From Mycobacterium sp. (GTDB lineage Bacteria > Actinomycetota > Actinomycetes > Mycobacteriales > Mycobacteriaceae), in contig JAGQTV010000059.1 of NCBI GenBank assembly GCA_020438845.1, forward strand, positions 1 to 34,975: a stretch of DNA of 34,975 nucleotides, given 5' to 3'. The translations under genes were made by a program, and so were the position numbers. The notes beneath the pieces are model-generated. The model saw only the letters and a list, made by a program, of their open reading frames with translations. It made no database searches and was not told the origin of the DNA. Below, one piece after another: positions 18,029-24,921 of this stretch (positions within the stretch are counted from its first letter, which is position 1; each line of letters opens with the position of its first letter).

Positions 18029-18505
18029 TTGCCCATGGTCCCCACTGGCGAATGCCCTCACGATTCAATTCGCGCAGAGATCCAACAGATCCTGATCGAC
18101 CACCCCCGCACCCGCTATGCCAAGGTGCTGCTCGGCATGCTGCGCGGGCTTACCGACGCCGAAATGGCGAAAGAGGCCGCCGAAGCAGGGGAACCGATCA
18201 GTGCCGACAGCATTGCGAATGTTCGCAGGTTGGTTCGCTTGTCCATGGACGACAAACTTGTGCCGGCTCCGTCTGATGCCGAGGGGCAAGCTGGACTTTA
18301 TCGCGAACTGCTGAACTACCGGCGTTCACCTGAACTGACACAACACATCAAAACCAAGCTGGCGAAGCTGCGGGAGCTAGACCCCAAGATTCTGCTGACG
18401 CCTCTCGGTCATGTCCATCTCGGCGCGAACGATCCCTCGAAGCCAGAGAAGCCGGAAAAAGTTTGTCCTCACTGCTATTTGGTGCATGCAGGAGAGTGCC
18501 CATGA
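18029..18505 (+). CDS. HTH-like protein ending in the VHAGEC zinc knuckle
   Basis: The TTG start at 18029 follows GGAGG at 18014-18018 with 10 bases between; an in-frame ATG at 18035 is too far from the site. The 158-aa product has a helical core, including a helix-turn-helix-like part (LTDAEMAKEAAEAGEPISAD, then SIANVRRLVRLS, about 42-72), and a C-terminal C-x2-C-x3-H-x3-C knuckle (C146, C149, H153, C157) as its last 13 residues. The same ending closes the SNF2 protein 16.7 kb away, with identity over VHAGEC. A further cysteine/histidine group (ECPHD) lies at the N-terminus. I do not know the family. It may be a DNA-binding sensor or adaptor of the system. It is 107 bases after the protease gene, so it may have its own promoter or be last in the operon. 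Confidence 0.85.
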   Translation: MPMVPTGECPHDSIRAEIQQILIDHPRTRYAKVLLGMLRGLTDAEMAKEAAEAGEPISADSIANVRRLVRLSMDDKLVPAPSDAEGQAGLYRELLNYRRSPELTQHIKTKLAKLRELDPKILLTPLGHVHLGANDPSKPEKPEKVCPHCYLVHAGECP

Positions 18506-18594
18506 GCACCAGACTCGGCGTCACCCCAACTCACCTCCCGTGTCTCCAACGCGGCGCGGGCTATCCGGCATCAGACGTCGGGGCCACTCGATAA
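18502..18594 (+). CDS. Possible 30-aa reading frame coupled to its neighbours
   Basis: An ATG at 18502 overlaps the stop of the previous gene (ATGA) and a TAA at 18592-18594 directly precedes the GTG of the next frame. The 30-aa product (MSTRLGVTPTHLPCLQRG...) has no recognisable features. It may serve only to carry ribosomes from the upstream gene to the following one. There is no evidence beyond the start-stop geometry. Confidence 0.2.
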   Translation: MSTRLGVTPTHLPCLQRGAGYPASDVGATR

Positions 18595-18813
18595 GTGAGT
18601 TACTCGGAAAGCACGCCACGCCTCTGCAATCTCAAGAACCCGGCGCACAAGGTCGAAACATGCCTGCGCTGCCAGCGATTGCTCCGCAGTCCGGAAGCTC
18701 GCAAAAACCTTCGCGAAAAGAGGAAGGCGGATCGACGCACTGAAAAGGAGTATGACGCGAAGCGCAATCCGATTCGCCTCGTGCAAGGCGGGCTAGGGTC
18801 CGGCAGCAAGTAG
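18595..18813 (+). CDS. Small basic cysteine-containing protein (72 aa)
   Basis: The GTG at 18595 directly follows the TAA of the 30-aa frame. The product contains two cysteine sites (RLCNLKNPAHKVETC and LRCQRLL) followed by a very basic helix (SPEARKNLREKRKADRRTEK). This would suit a small zinc-ribbon or DNA/RNA-binding protein. I recognise no family, and it may be a spurious frame. If real, it is the last gene of the plus-strand defence operon. Confidence 0.4.
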   Translation: MSYSESTPRLCNLKNPAHKVETCLRCQRLLRSPEARKNLREKRKADRRTEKEYDAKRNPIRLVQGGLGSGSK

Positions 18814-18869
18814 AAGGGCCCGGCACATGCTGCCAGATACATGCCACCTGATCGGGAGCAGGCAGTCGA

Positions 18870-18903
18870 TGGGATTTCACGGCACGCAGTGCCTGCCATC
18901 CCA
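18870..18903 (+). terminator. Hairpin downstream of the defence operon; rest of the 18814-19115 gap has no gene
   Basis: TGGGAT at 18870 pairs with ATCCCA at 18898-18903, enclosing the perfect stem GGCAC-GCA-GTGCC. No T-run follows, so it is not a classical intrinsic terminator; many actinobacterial terminators lack the T-run. It lies between the end of the plus-strand operon and the convergent 19116-20096 gene, where a terminator would be expected. Nothing else is seen in 18814-19115. Confidence 0.3.
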
Positions 18904-19115
18904 CCTGAGCAGTTCCGCAGTCCAGGTGCACTTTGGCGCAGGAGCGCATGCAGCCCATCGTGGCGTAGGCGCAAATACTCCTGCCGTCCGCTCCGGGGCC
19001 TACAAGCTCGACTTTGATCAGGTCCCGGCCCAGTTCGCGGAACCCTTAAGCACCGGGAACTCGAACGCCCTGGTACTGCCGGAGGATCGAGTTTCGGCTG
19101 ACCAGACCGACCGAG

Positions 19116-20096
19116 CTACCACTCCCCGTCAGGGACTACGTCGGGGCTCACCCCACCGATGGTGACCACTGTCTTCGGATCGATGGGAACAAACGGATCC
19201 TCCTTGGTGCCGAGCTTTTTGCCGACGCTCTTGACGTTCGACAAGATCTTGGACGGTGCGAGGTCCTGCGCGTCGGCGTCGTAGTAGTCGAACCAAGGCA
19301 ACCCGGCTTCTACGTAGGTGTCCCGGTCGACCGAGGTCGGCGGCGGCACCTCTCCGGTGATCGCGGTCCACTGCGCGGCCGAGCACAGGTGGACGAAGAC
19401 CCGCCGGGCGCCATCCTCGTCGTAGTCGGCCAGCGGGCGATCGTCGGCGTACACCTCTTGACGCATCCGGCCGCCAGCCCCCAATCCCATACTGCTCCCC
19501 GAGGGCGCCGGCAGCGGTCCGCCATCCACAAGGTCCTCGCAGCACATCACTTGCAGTGCTTGTGCGGCGTGCCACGCCGCCAGCGCCTGCTCGGTCAGAG
19601 CGACAGCACGGAGTTGCACGCCACCGTGGGTCTCCTCCCCCGTCACCTGTCCTTCGACTGTGGCGCCCGAACCGAGCGGCACGGCAACGAACTGGCGGAT
19701 GAACCCATCCCCCGAGTTGATGCCGTCCAGCCAGGGCTGCTGGGGCAACGCCACGTAGTTCTGCGGGTCACCGACGAGGTGATCGATCCACGGCAAACCG
19801 CTAACCGCGCACACCTTGCCCACGCCAATCTGCAGCGCTGCGGGCTCGGAAGCGCTGAACGACAGCCACATCGCCTCGCACTGGTAGACCGGCAGCATCA
19901 CCCCGCCACGAACTAGCCATTCGGCTGGTGCGGTATTGGGGTAGTCCGCGACCCGCCGCAACGGAAACCGGCCCAGACCCGGCGGCAGCGGATGCAACCC
20001 CGTCTCGGGGATTCGCAGCGTCCTCTGAAAACTCACCGTCACTGCACCCAGCACCAGCTTGTCGCTGACGATCTTTACCGGCGCGCTCTGCGTCAT
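19116..20096 (-). CDS. Conserved-looking protein of unknown function with two 'GLPW-D' repeats
   Basis: The ATG at 20096 is chosen over an in-frame ATG four codons upstream because GGAGG lies five bases before it. The 326-aa product has no signal peptide and no membrane segment. It contains QPWLDGINSGDGFIRQFVAV, then VPLGSGATVEGQVTG, and a second block with GLPWFDYYDADAQD. A related stretch, SGLPWIDHLVGDPQNY, occurs earlier, so the protein may hold two diverged copies of a module. I believe this motif set belongs to a broadly distributed bacterial family with no assigned function, but I cannot name it. It stands alone, convergent to the defence operon and upstream of the macro-domain gene on the other side. 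Confidence 0.8.
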   Translation of the reverse strand: MTQSAPVKIVSDKLVLGAVTVSFQRTLRIPETGLHPLPPGLGRFPLRRVADYPNTAPAEWLVRGGVMLPVYQCEAMWLSFSASEPAALQIGVGKVCAVSGLPWIDHLVGDPQNYVALPQQPWLDGINSGDGFIRQFVAVPLGSGATVEGQVTGEETHGGVQLRAVALTEQALAAWHAAQALQVMCCEDLVDGGPLPAPSGSSMGLGAGGRMRQEVYADDRPLADYDEDGARRVFVHLCSAAQWTAITGEVPPPTSVDRDTYVEAGLPWFDYYDADAQDLAPSKILSNVKSVGKKLGTKEDPFVPIDPKTVVTIGGVSPDVVPDGEW

Positions 20097-20175
20097 GACT
20101 ACCTCCATCTCGGTACTGCTCTATGGATAGCACCGGGCACCGACACCTAGGGATTGCGCCTTCGGCCTAGACCCC

Positions 20176-20221
20176 CCGATACCTCCACCTTGCACCACCT
20201 CGACATTCGCCGAGGTATCGG
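20176..20221. repeat. Perfect 10-bp inverted repeat between 19116-20096 and the macro-domain gene
   Basis: CCGATACCTC at 20176-20185 and GAGGTATCGG at 20212-20221 are exact inverted copies 26 bases apart. The pair lies between the end of the minus-strand macro-domain gene (20358) and the start of the next minus-strand gene (20096). It could be a terminator-like hairpin with a long loop, or a two-site operator. A second weaker pair (CTAGG near 20151, CCTAG at 20166-20170) is adjacent. The rest of the 20097-20357 gap holds no gene. Confidence 0.4.
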
Positions 20222-20357
20222 ACGGTGTGAGGCCCCAGGCGTCGCGCCTTTTCAGATCCGGTCGTAATACACACTCGTGGTGCGGATTTCAGGGACCTAA
20301 CTCGGCTGGGCTGGATGGAAGGCGGGTTCTGCAACACCCGCTGTTAACGGGCACGAT

Positions 20358-22085
20358 TCAACTCGTGGAGTCAAGTTGCGCCTGGCCAAGGGCGATCAGT
20401 ATCTGATTAGCCGCATCCCGTACCTGCGCAGCAAACTCGTTCTGCCCCTCGATCGCGAAAGCTTCTCCATACGACCAGGTTCTGAGGATCTGGATGCCAG
20501 GGCGTACGTGGATCTGAATGCCGGCTTTCTTACTGTCCAGCCACTGGTGAAGGCTTTCCTCTTCGGCGGCGCTGGCGTAGCGACGCTCCGCCAGCCACTG
20601 GAAGAAGCCCGGGTCGGCTATCTCTTCGCGGGTTCGACCGCCAGCGCGCCCGTCGTGGAAATCGTCGACCCACTGCCGCAAGTAGTCCTCTACGGAAAGC
20701 AGTCTGGTCGGAAACCAGCGTTGACGAGGTTGGGCAAACCGATGGGCAAGCTGGAAGTTGGGCTCGACAGTGAAACCGTCGCGGTTGTTCAGTTCGAGGA
20801 GGGCGTCGACTCTGGCCGGATCGGAATACATATACGTGTAATGCGGCTGGAGTTCCGCCGGCCAGACACCCAAATGAACGTACTTATCGTCAAAGAAAAG
20901 AGCTGCGCGGTCGGCACCGCGGACGTGATCGGCGGCGAATTTGATTGTGACGCCGGGCAACAGCGGGTCTCCCCGCGGGATAAGCGTTCCTTCCACAGCG
21001 CTGGCTTTCGGGGAAAGCCCCGTCGCCTTCTGGAGAATCGTCTCGAGTCGATACAGAGCGTTCGCCGTGTCGTCCGGTATTGAGGTCGATGGCAGTGATG
21101 GCATTGGAGCGGATCTCCTTGGTGCAATGGTCGCTGGCTCGGGTGGGCGGGCATGCCTGACGCCGCCGCCCCCGCCGATCTCCCACCCCGCGCTGGCGTC
21201 GAAGTAATCGGCGTACGCGATGGGTGGCAACTGGAATTGCTCGACAAGACGCATGAGTTCGGCGAACCAGGAAACGTAGGCGGGATCGTCATCGGTCGGA
21301 GCGGTCCCAGGAAGTGCGTTCAGGATCAGCTCGGCGACCGATTCGGGTCTGGTTGTCACGGTCACCTCACTCCCGGCGAATTCGGTAAGTCCGCCCGTCG
21401 AATACTGCAGTGCTGTGTCGAGGTCGATGACGTGTGGGAAGCTCACATGGTCAATCAGATTGTCAGCGGCCGTGATAGCGACGCGCCAGTACATCCCCGA
21501 GGGACTCACTCCAGGCAAAATGCGCAGTCGGTGGTAGCCCCGCTGATGCAGGACTCGAACCCCTTGCAAGATGCGGATCGGGGTCTTCGAAGCCAACTGC
21601 ATCAGTACTTGCTCGTGCACCTCGGAGTCGAATGCCACCAGTCGCACATCCTCGACACGAGTGTTGACGGTGGCAATGGTCTCAACCGCCGCCGCGATGG
21701 CGTCCCTCCGCGGCCAGCCGAAGGCTCCTGTACTGATGAGCGGAAAAGCGATACTTCGAACACCGAGTTCGTCTGCGACTTCCACGGCCCGGCGGTAGCA
21801 GGACTCCAGCAGCGAACGGTCTGTTTGCCCAGTGCTGTAGTTCGGGCCGACCGTGTGAATAACCCACCGGGCAGGCAGGTCGCCTGCTGTCGTCCAGCCT
21901 GCGTCACCTGTAGCCAGTCCGTTCGGGAACCGCTCGACGCAGTCGCGCAGAACCGCGGGGCCTCCCGCGCGATGAATCGCACCATCCGCGCCGCCACCGC
22001 CGCGCATAGCAGAGTTCGCGGGATTGACCACGGCGCCGACCTCCTGCGCGGTGATGTCGCCACAAACCGCGGTGATTGTCGGCAT
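20358..22085 (-). CDS. Macro-domain protein with long unknown C-terminal region
   Basis: The product is 575 aa from ATG 22085. Residues about 1-170 are a macro domain: CGDIT, then VNPANSAMRGGGGADGAIH with the ADP-ribose-binding Asn and Gly-rich loop, VIHTVGP, and ISTGAFGWP. Macro domains bind ADP-ribose or remove it from proteins or nucleic acids. The remaining 400 residues contain a beta-rich part (RLRILPGVSPSGMYWRVAI), a Gly/Pro/Ser linker at about 310-340, and a last domain with FFDDKYVHLGVWPAELQPHY and RQRWFPTRLLSVEDYLRQWV. I do not recognise the C-terminal domains. The start at 22085 is chosen because the macro fold begins there and a TACTGT box lies five bases upstream. No DarT-like toxin is next to it. 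Confidence 0.88.
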   Translation of the reverse strand: MPTITAVCGDITAQEVGAVVNPANSAMRGGGGADGAIHRAGGPAVLRDCVERFPNGLATGDAGWTTAGDLPARWVIHTVGPNYSTGQTDRSLLESCYRRAVEVADELGVRSIAFPLISTGAFGWPRRDAIAAAVETIATVNTRVEDVRLVAFDSEVHEQVLMQLASKTPIRILQGVRVLHQRGYHRLRILPGVSPSGMYWRVAITAADNLIDHVSFPHVIDLDTALQYSTGGLTEFAGSEVTVTTRPESVAELILNALPGTAPTDDDPAYVSWFAELMRLVEQFQLPPIAYADYFDASAGWEIGGGGGVRHARPPEPATIAPRRSAPMPSLPSTSIPDDTANALYRLETILQKATGLSPKASAVEGTLIPRGDPLLPGVTIKFAADHVRGADRAALFFDDKYVHLGVWPAELQPHYTYMYSDPARVDALLELNNRDGFTVEPNFQLAHRFAQPRQRWFPTRLLSVEDYLRQWVDDFHDGRAGGRTREEIADPGFFQWLAERRYASAAEEESLHQWLDSKKAGIQIHVRPGIQILRTWSYGEAFAIEGQNEFAAQVRDAANQILIALGQAQLDSTS

Positions 22086-22110
22086 GCAGAACAGTATGCA
22101 TCTGGGCACC
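22086..22110 (-). promoter_or_regulatory. Leaderless-type promoter of the macro-domain gene
   Basis: On the minus strand GCATACTGTTCTGC directly precedes ATG 22085. Either CATACT (22098 to 22093) or TACTGT (22096 to 22091) can act as a -10 box, placing transcription start at or near the A of the ATG. No ribosome-binding site is present, which agrees with leaderless translation as is common in mycobacteria. Confidence 0.4.
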
Positions 22111-22118
22111 GACGTCAA

Positions 22119-22554
22119 CGTGGTGGACGGCTACGGCAGCGACTGACTGGCCCCGAACCCATCCGTGACTATCCCGGCACCCCTTCGCGATCTTCGATCA
22201 CCCCTGGGCGCGCTTAGCTGCAAATTTCGCGCTGCGCGATTTGCGCTTTATCTCTGCTGTGCACTTCAGCAGATGCCGTCGGCGAGGGGTCAACTGCAAA
22301 ATGACAGTTGGTTGTCCGTACTATCCGCACTATGCCACACCGTGAAGGCCAGATCGCCCCCAGACCGCAAAGAAGGTCGCCCTGAGTTCGTTTCGCGCAG
22401 GCGCACAGACGACGGCTTGCGAGCCGCGCTGAGCCCGTGTCAGCATCACTCGGCCACTTCCCGCGGAGCCCTTAAAACCCCTGCCCTACAACGGGTTACG
22501 GCTCAATACGTCACTGTGACAAAAAGGGGCGGCCGGCGAGTTATCTAAAGCGGA
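22119..22554. other. Intergenic region without a convincing gene
   Basis: A 127-codon open frame is present on the plus strand (22165-22548), but its product has no domain-like pattern and no ribosome-binding site, so it is not called. The region holds an imperfect stem at 22220-22245 (GCAAATTTCGCGC against GCGCGATTTGC) and the 20-base element CAACTGCAAAATGACAGTTG, whose six-base arms are perfect. It separates the divergent macro-domain and vapBC units. Confidence 0.5.
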
Positions 22555-22582
22555 TATATACTGAGTGTCTCGACAGCATATA
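22555..22582 (+). promoter_or_regulatory. Putative vapBC operator overlapping a -10 box
   Basis: TATATACTG at 22555-22563 is matched by the inverted TATATGCTG (minus-strand reading of 22574-22582) at eight of nine positions. The left arm contains TATACT (22557-22562), a good -10 sequence, about 33 bases before the vapB start. VapBC complexes commonly repress their own promoter by binding such repeats, so this is the likely autoregulatory site. Confidence 0.42.
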
Positions 22583-22594
22583 CCAGGAGGTACG

Positions 22595-22801
22595 GTGACG
22601 AAACGGCTGATCGACTTAGACGATGATCTCCTGGCTGCTGCACAGCGTGAACTCAAAACCGCGGGCGTTTCCGACACTGTTCGGATGGCACTCCAGCAAG
22701 CGGCAGCCACCTCGGCACGGGCCCGTCAGGTCGCGTGGTTGCAGTCAGGCGCGCTCGAAGACATGGCGACACCCGAAGCGCGTACGAACGTATGGCGCTG
22801 A
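22595..22801 (+). CDS. vapB: VapB-type antitoxin
   Basis: The GTG at 22595 follows AGGAGG at 22585-22590. The 68-aa product begins with a ribbon-helix-helix pattern typical of mycobacterial VapB antitoxins: TKRLIDLDDDLLAAAQRELK, then VSDTVRMALQQAA. The C-terminal part (AWLQSGALEDMATPEAR) would wrap around the toxin. It should bind its own operator just upstream and hold VapC inactive. It overlaps vapC by 10 bases, so translation is coupled. Antitoxins of this kind are unstable and stabilise mobile elements or serve in stress or phage response. Confidence 0.85.
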   Translation: MTKRLIDLDDDLLAAAQRELKTAGVSDTVRMALQQAAATSARARQVAWLQSGALEDMATPEARTNVWR

Positions 22802-23214
22802 TCGCGCGCTACGTCATCGACACCAGCGCGGCCGCGCGGATGCGGTCGGCGCCGGTCGGCGCTCGGCTGGCGCCATTGATAGAGGCCGGACTGGTCGCAA
22901 CGACCGCGCAGCTGGACGCCGAAGCGCTATACAGTGCGCGTAGCTCCGAAGAGTACGAACAACTTTGGTCCGATCGGCGGTTGGCGTATGAGTATCTGCC
23001 GACAGGTGACGAACAGTGGCAAGCGGCACTGGAGGCTCATCGCGCGCTCGCGCGAACGGGCCAGCATCGGTCGGTCGGTATGGCGGATCTGCTGATCGCG
23101 GCGGTCGCTGCGCATCACGAGGTAACCGTCATCCACTACGACTCCGACTTTGAGACGGCCGCCGGCGTAATCCCCTTCGAACAGCGGTGGGTTGTGGAAC
23201 GAGGCACCGTCTGA
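22792..23214 (+). CDS. vapC: VapC-type PIN-domain ribonuclease toxin
   Basis: The 140-aa product has the PIN-domain acidic site: D10 in YVIDTSA, E44 in LDAEALYSAR, D99 in GMADLLIAA, and D117/D119 in HYDSDFE. These residues bind Mg2+ or Mn2+, and family members cut tRNA or rRNA to stop translation. All expected residues are present, so the toxin should be active. The start ATG lies within the end of vapB, and no separate ribosome-binding site is needed. The pair is flanked by leaderless-type promoters of its neighbours on either side and may be a self-contained addiction module. Confidence 0.92.
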   Translation: MALIARYVIDTSAAARMRSAPVGARLAPLIEAGLVATTAQLDAEALYSARSSEEYEQLWSDRRLAYEYLPTGDEQWQAALEAHRALARTGQHRSVGMADLLIAAVAAHHEVTVIHYDSDFETAAGVIPFEQRWVVERGTV

Positions 23215-23228
23215 CTGGCGACGCGACC

Positions 23229-23272
23229 ACACAAATGTGGCACACAAATGTGCTCAGCTCTATACTTACCCC
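23229..23272 (+). promoter_or_regulatory. Tandem palindromes and leaderless-type promoter of the HTH gene
   Basis: ACACAAATGTG occurs twice, at 23229-23239 and 23242-23252, a 13-base period. Each contains the perfect palindrome CACA-AA-TGTG, with arms CACA and TGTG. TATACT at 23261-23266 is a consensus -10 box, followed by six bases and ATG 23273, so the transcript is expected to be leaderless. The palindromes sit over the -20 to -45 region, where a repressor would block polymerase. The encoded HTH protein is the obvious candidate to bind them. Confidence 0.55.
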
Positions 23273-23941
23273 ATGCAGGAATACTTGAGCAGCACGCAAG
23301 TAGCTGATGAGCTGGGGATTAGCAGAGATGCACTCAACTCGGAGATCAGGGCTGGCCGTTTTATTGCCCCGGATGCTGTCGTCGGTGGCCGCTTTCAGGG
23401 ATGGAGTCGCGAGACGGTGGAGCAGATCCGCCGAGATCGCGAGGGCGGGAATGTCATTCGGTGCGACGTCGCTGGTGTGCGATACCTGATCGCTGAGGTA
23501 CGAGAGGCGGCCGAAACGGTCCGGGCGTATGGCTTTTCACCCGGAAAGCCCGTCAGCGACGTCTACGTGCAGATTCCGAGAACCTTACTGATCCTCGTCG
23601 CGCGGATGGAGTCCGAAATGCGGCGGCTGATTGTCCTCGATCACACGTACGCACGCATCATCACTGGTAGCGATGACCCTCGGCACCACGAAGAGACACC
23701 CATCGAGTTCGAGGTGGACCCGGTGAACAGCCTCGTATTCCCGCTAGGGACCGATCCGCAGATGCGCTCGTACCGACTGCGCAACGCTGCCCAACAGTTG
23801 GGAGCCGTGGTGACACGGATGCCCGATGTTCTCAAGAGCGCAGAAGCTCGTGCCGTGATGCGGGCGCTGGGCACGGAGCGCGACAAAATCACCGACTACA
23901 CCGACGAACTGGAACAGGACCTCAACGAGTCCATCGCATAG
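23273..23941 (+). CDS. HTH (MerR/excisionase-like) DNA-binding protein
   Basis: From ATG 23273 the 222-aa product starts with a winged helix-turn-helix of the MerR/AlpA excisionase sort: YLSSTQVADELGISRDALN, then SEIRAGRFIAPDAVVG, then a wing with GWSRETVEQIRRDR. The rest is a helical and mixed region (about 85-222) with LILVARMESEMRRLIVLDH and an acidic end (TDELEQDLNESIA); I do not recognise it. The start is supported by a TATACT box six bases upstream; longer in-frame starts run back into the vapC gene. It is probably a transcription regulator of its own gene and perhaps others on the element. Confidence 0.83.
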   Translation: MQEYLSSTQVADELGISRDALNSEIRAGRFIAPDAVVGGRFQGWSRETVEQIRRDREGGNVIRCDVAGVRYLIAEVREAAETVRAYGFSPGKPVSDVYVQIPRTLLILVARMESEMRRLIVLDHTYARIITGSDDPRHHEETPIEFEVDPVNSLVFPLGTDPQMRSYRLRNAAQQLGAVVTRMPDVLKSAEARAVMRALGTERDKITDYTDELEQDLNESIA

Positions 23942-24159
23942 CACCAGATTAGGCAGTCCATGAGGTATCTTGGTAGGCAACGCCATTGCGCGAAGGCGGA
24001 CTCCCTCGGTCGCGTTGCAGCTCCCGCCCACATCGGGGTACTGCTACCGAAGATCTCTCCGAGGACCAGGCTCATCGGGTCACGCGCTCCCAACAAAGAT
24101 CGCACGTTGTTGATGTGGGCGACTACGGGCAAATGTCTTTGAAGGGACTCGTGATTTCC

Positions 24160-24921
24160 ATGGCATCTTCAAATGCGCGCAAGCGCGCGGCGCGTGAACA
24201 CCAGCAGCGTTTCCCGGGTACACCGTATCCGGTGGCACTACGCGCCGTGTCCCACGGTGAAGAAGCACTCCAAGTCGTGATCGGCAAGGCAGGCGGGCAT
24301 CCATACTGGGTCGACATTGAAGAGGCTGCGAGCGGAGGCAACGGTCCGCATATTGCGGTCATCGGCACCTCCGAAGTCGGCCGTCGCAGCGTAGTCGATC
24401 TAATGATCGACTCGATGTCCGCCCGACCTCCTCAGCGCGGGGTTGAGGTGCTGACGACGCGGGGGGACATTAGCGGTACCGACCACCTGATTGAGGAACG
24501 GACTCGTCAGTTACAGCAGTGTGGGGTACGGGATTTCGCTGAACTGCGCAGACGGAGCGCCACCGAGCAGAGCGACCCGGGTGACCGCAGCCATGCGGTA
24601 GTCGTGGTGGTCGACGGTGATCGCCTGATGGAGGAGTTCGTCCCGGTTGCAACGAGGGAAGGCCGCGTGACACGGGCAGGAGCCGACGAGTCATTGTCCG
24701 CACTGGCCCGCTTGCTGCGGCGCGGTCGTTGCCTGGACGTTCACACAGTACTCAACGTGCGGCAGTTGTCAGGCCCGTGGCTCACGAGTCTGTCTGGGCT
24801 CATGTCAAGCGTCGTGGAAGTGGACGAGAGCGGCACTGCCGCCACCTGGCGAAATGTGGGCGTTCGCAGCGCTCCGGTCGATGTGGTGTTGCCAATGAAC
24901 AACGAAGGAAAGCAGCCGTGA
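24160..24921 (+). CDS. FtsK/EccC-like domain protein lacking Walker A
   Basis: The start is ATG 24160 (MASSNARKRAAREHQQRF) or GTG 24151 just upstream behind GAAGGGA; 253 or 256 aa. The product begins with the basic 'R.A.E.Q..FPGT.YP.ALRAV' segment seen in several actinobacterial FtsK-like transfer proteins. It then follows the FtsK/SpoIIIE layout: GNGPHIAVIGTSEVGRRSVV where an active protein has G-x-GKS, a helical LIEERTRQLQQCGVRDFAEL part, a Walker B-like strand HAVVVVVDGDRLMEEF, and LLRRGRCLDVHTVLNVRQL at the end. The catalytic lysine is replaced by arginine in 'EVGRRS' and the domain is short, so it is unlikely to hydrolyse ATP. It may be a structural subunit. The stop overlaps the next gene. 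Confidence 0.72.
   Translation: MASSNARKRAAREHQQRFPGTPYPVALRAVSHGEEALQVVIGKAGGHPYWVDIEEAASGGNGPHIAVIGTSEVGRRSVVDLMIDSMSARPPQRGVEVLTTRGDISGTDHLIEERTRQLQQCGVRDFAELRRRSATEQSDPGDRSHAVVVVVDGDRLMEEFVPVATREGRVTRAGADESLSALARLLRRGRCLDVHTVLNVRQLSGPWLTSLSGLMSSVVEVDESGTAATWRNVGVRSAPVDVVLPMNNEGKQP

Noticed and set aside
21541-21575. tRNA T-arm-like sequence (minus strand GGTTCGAGTCCTGC)
   Set aside because: It lies inside the macro-domain coding region, and I saw no acceptor, D or anticodon arm around it.
22165-22548. 127-codon open frame on the plus strand
   Set aside because: No ribosome-binding site and no domain-like or hydrophobic pattern; likely chance in GC-rich DNA.
20358-23214. DarTG toxin-antitoxin system (macro domain as DarG)
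   Set aside because: No DarT-like ADP-ribosyltransferase is adjacent; the neighbouring toxin is a PIN-domain VapC with its own antitoxin.
23960-24142. 60-codon open frame before the FtsK-like gene
   Set aside because: Basic, pattern-free product with no ribosome-binding site; the 23942-24150 gap is treated as non-coding.
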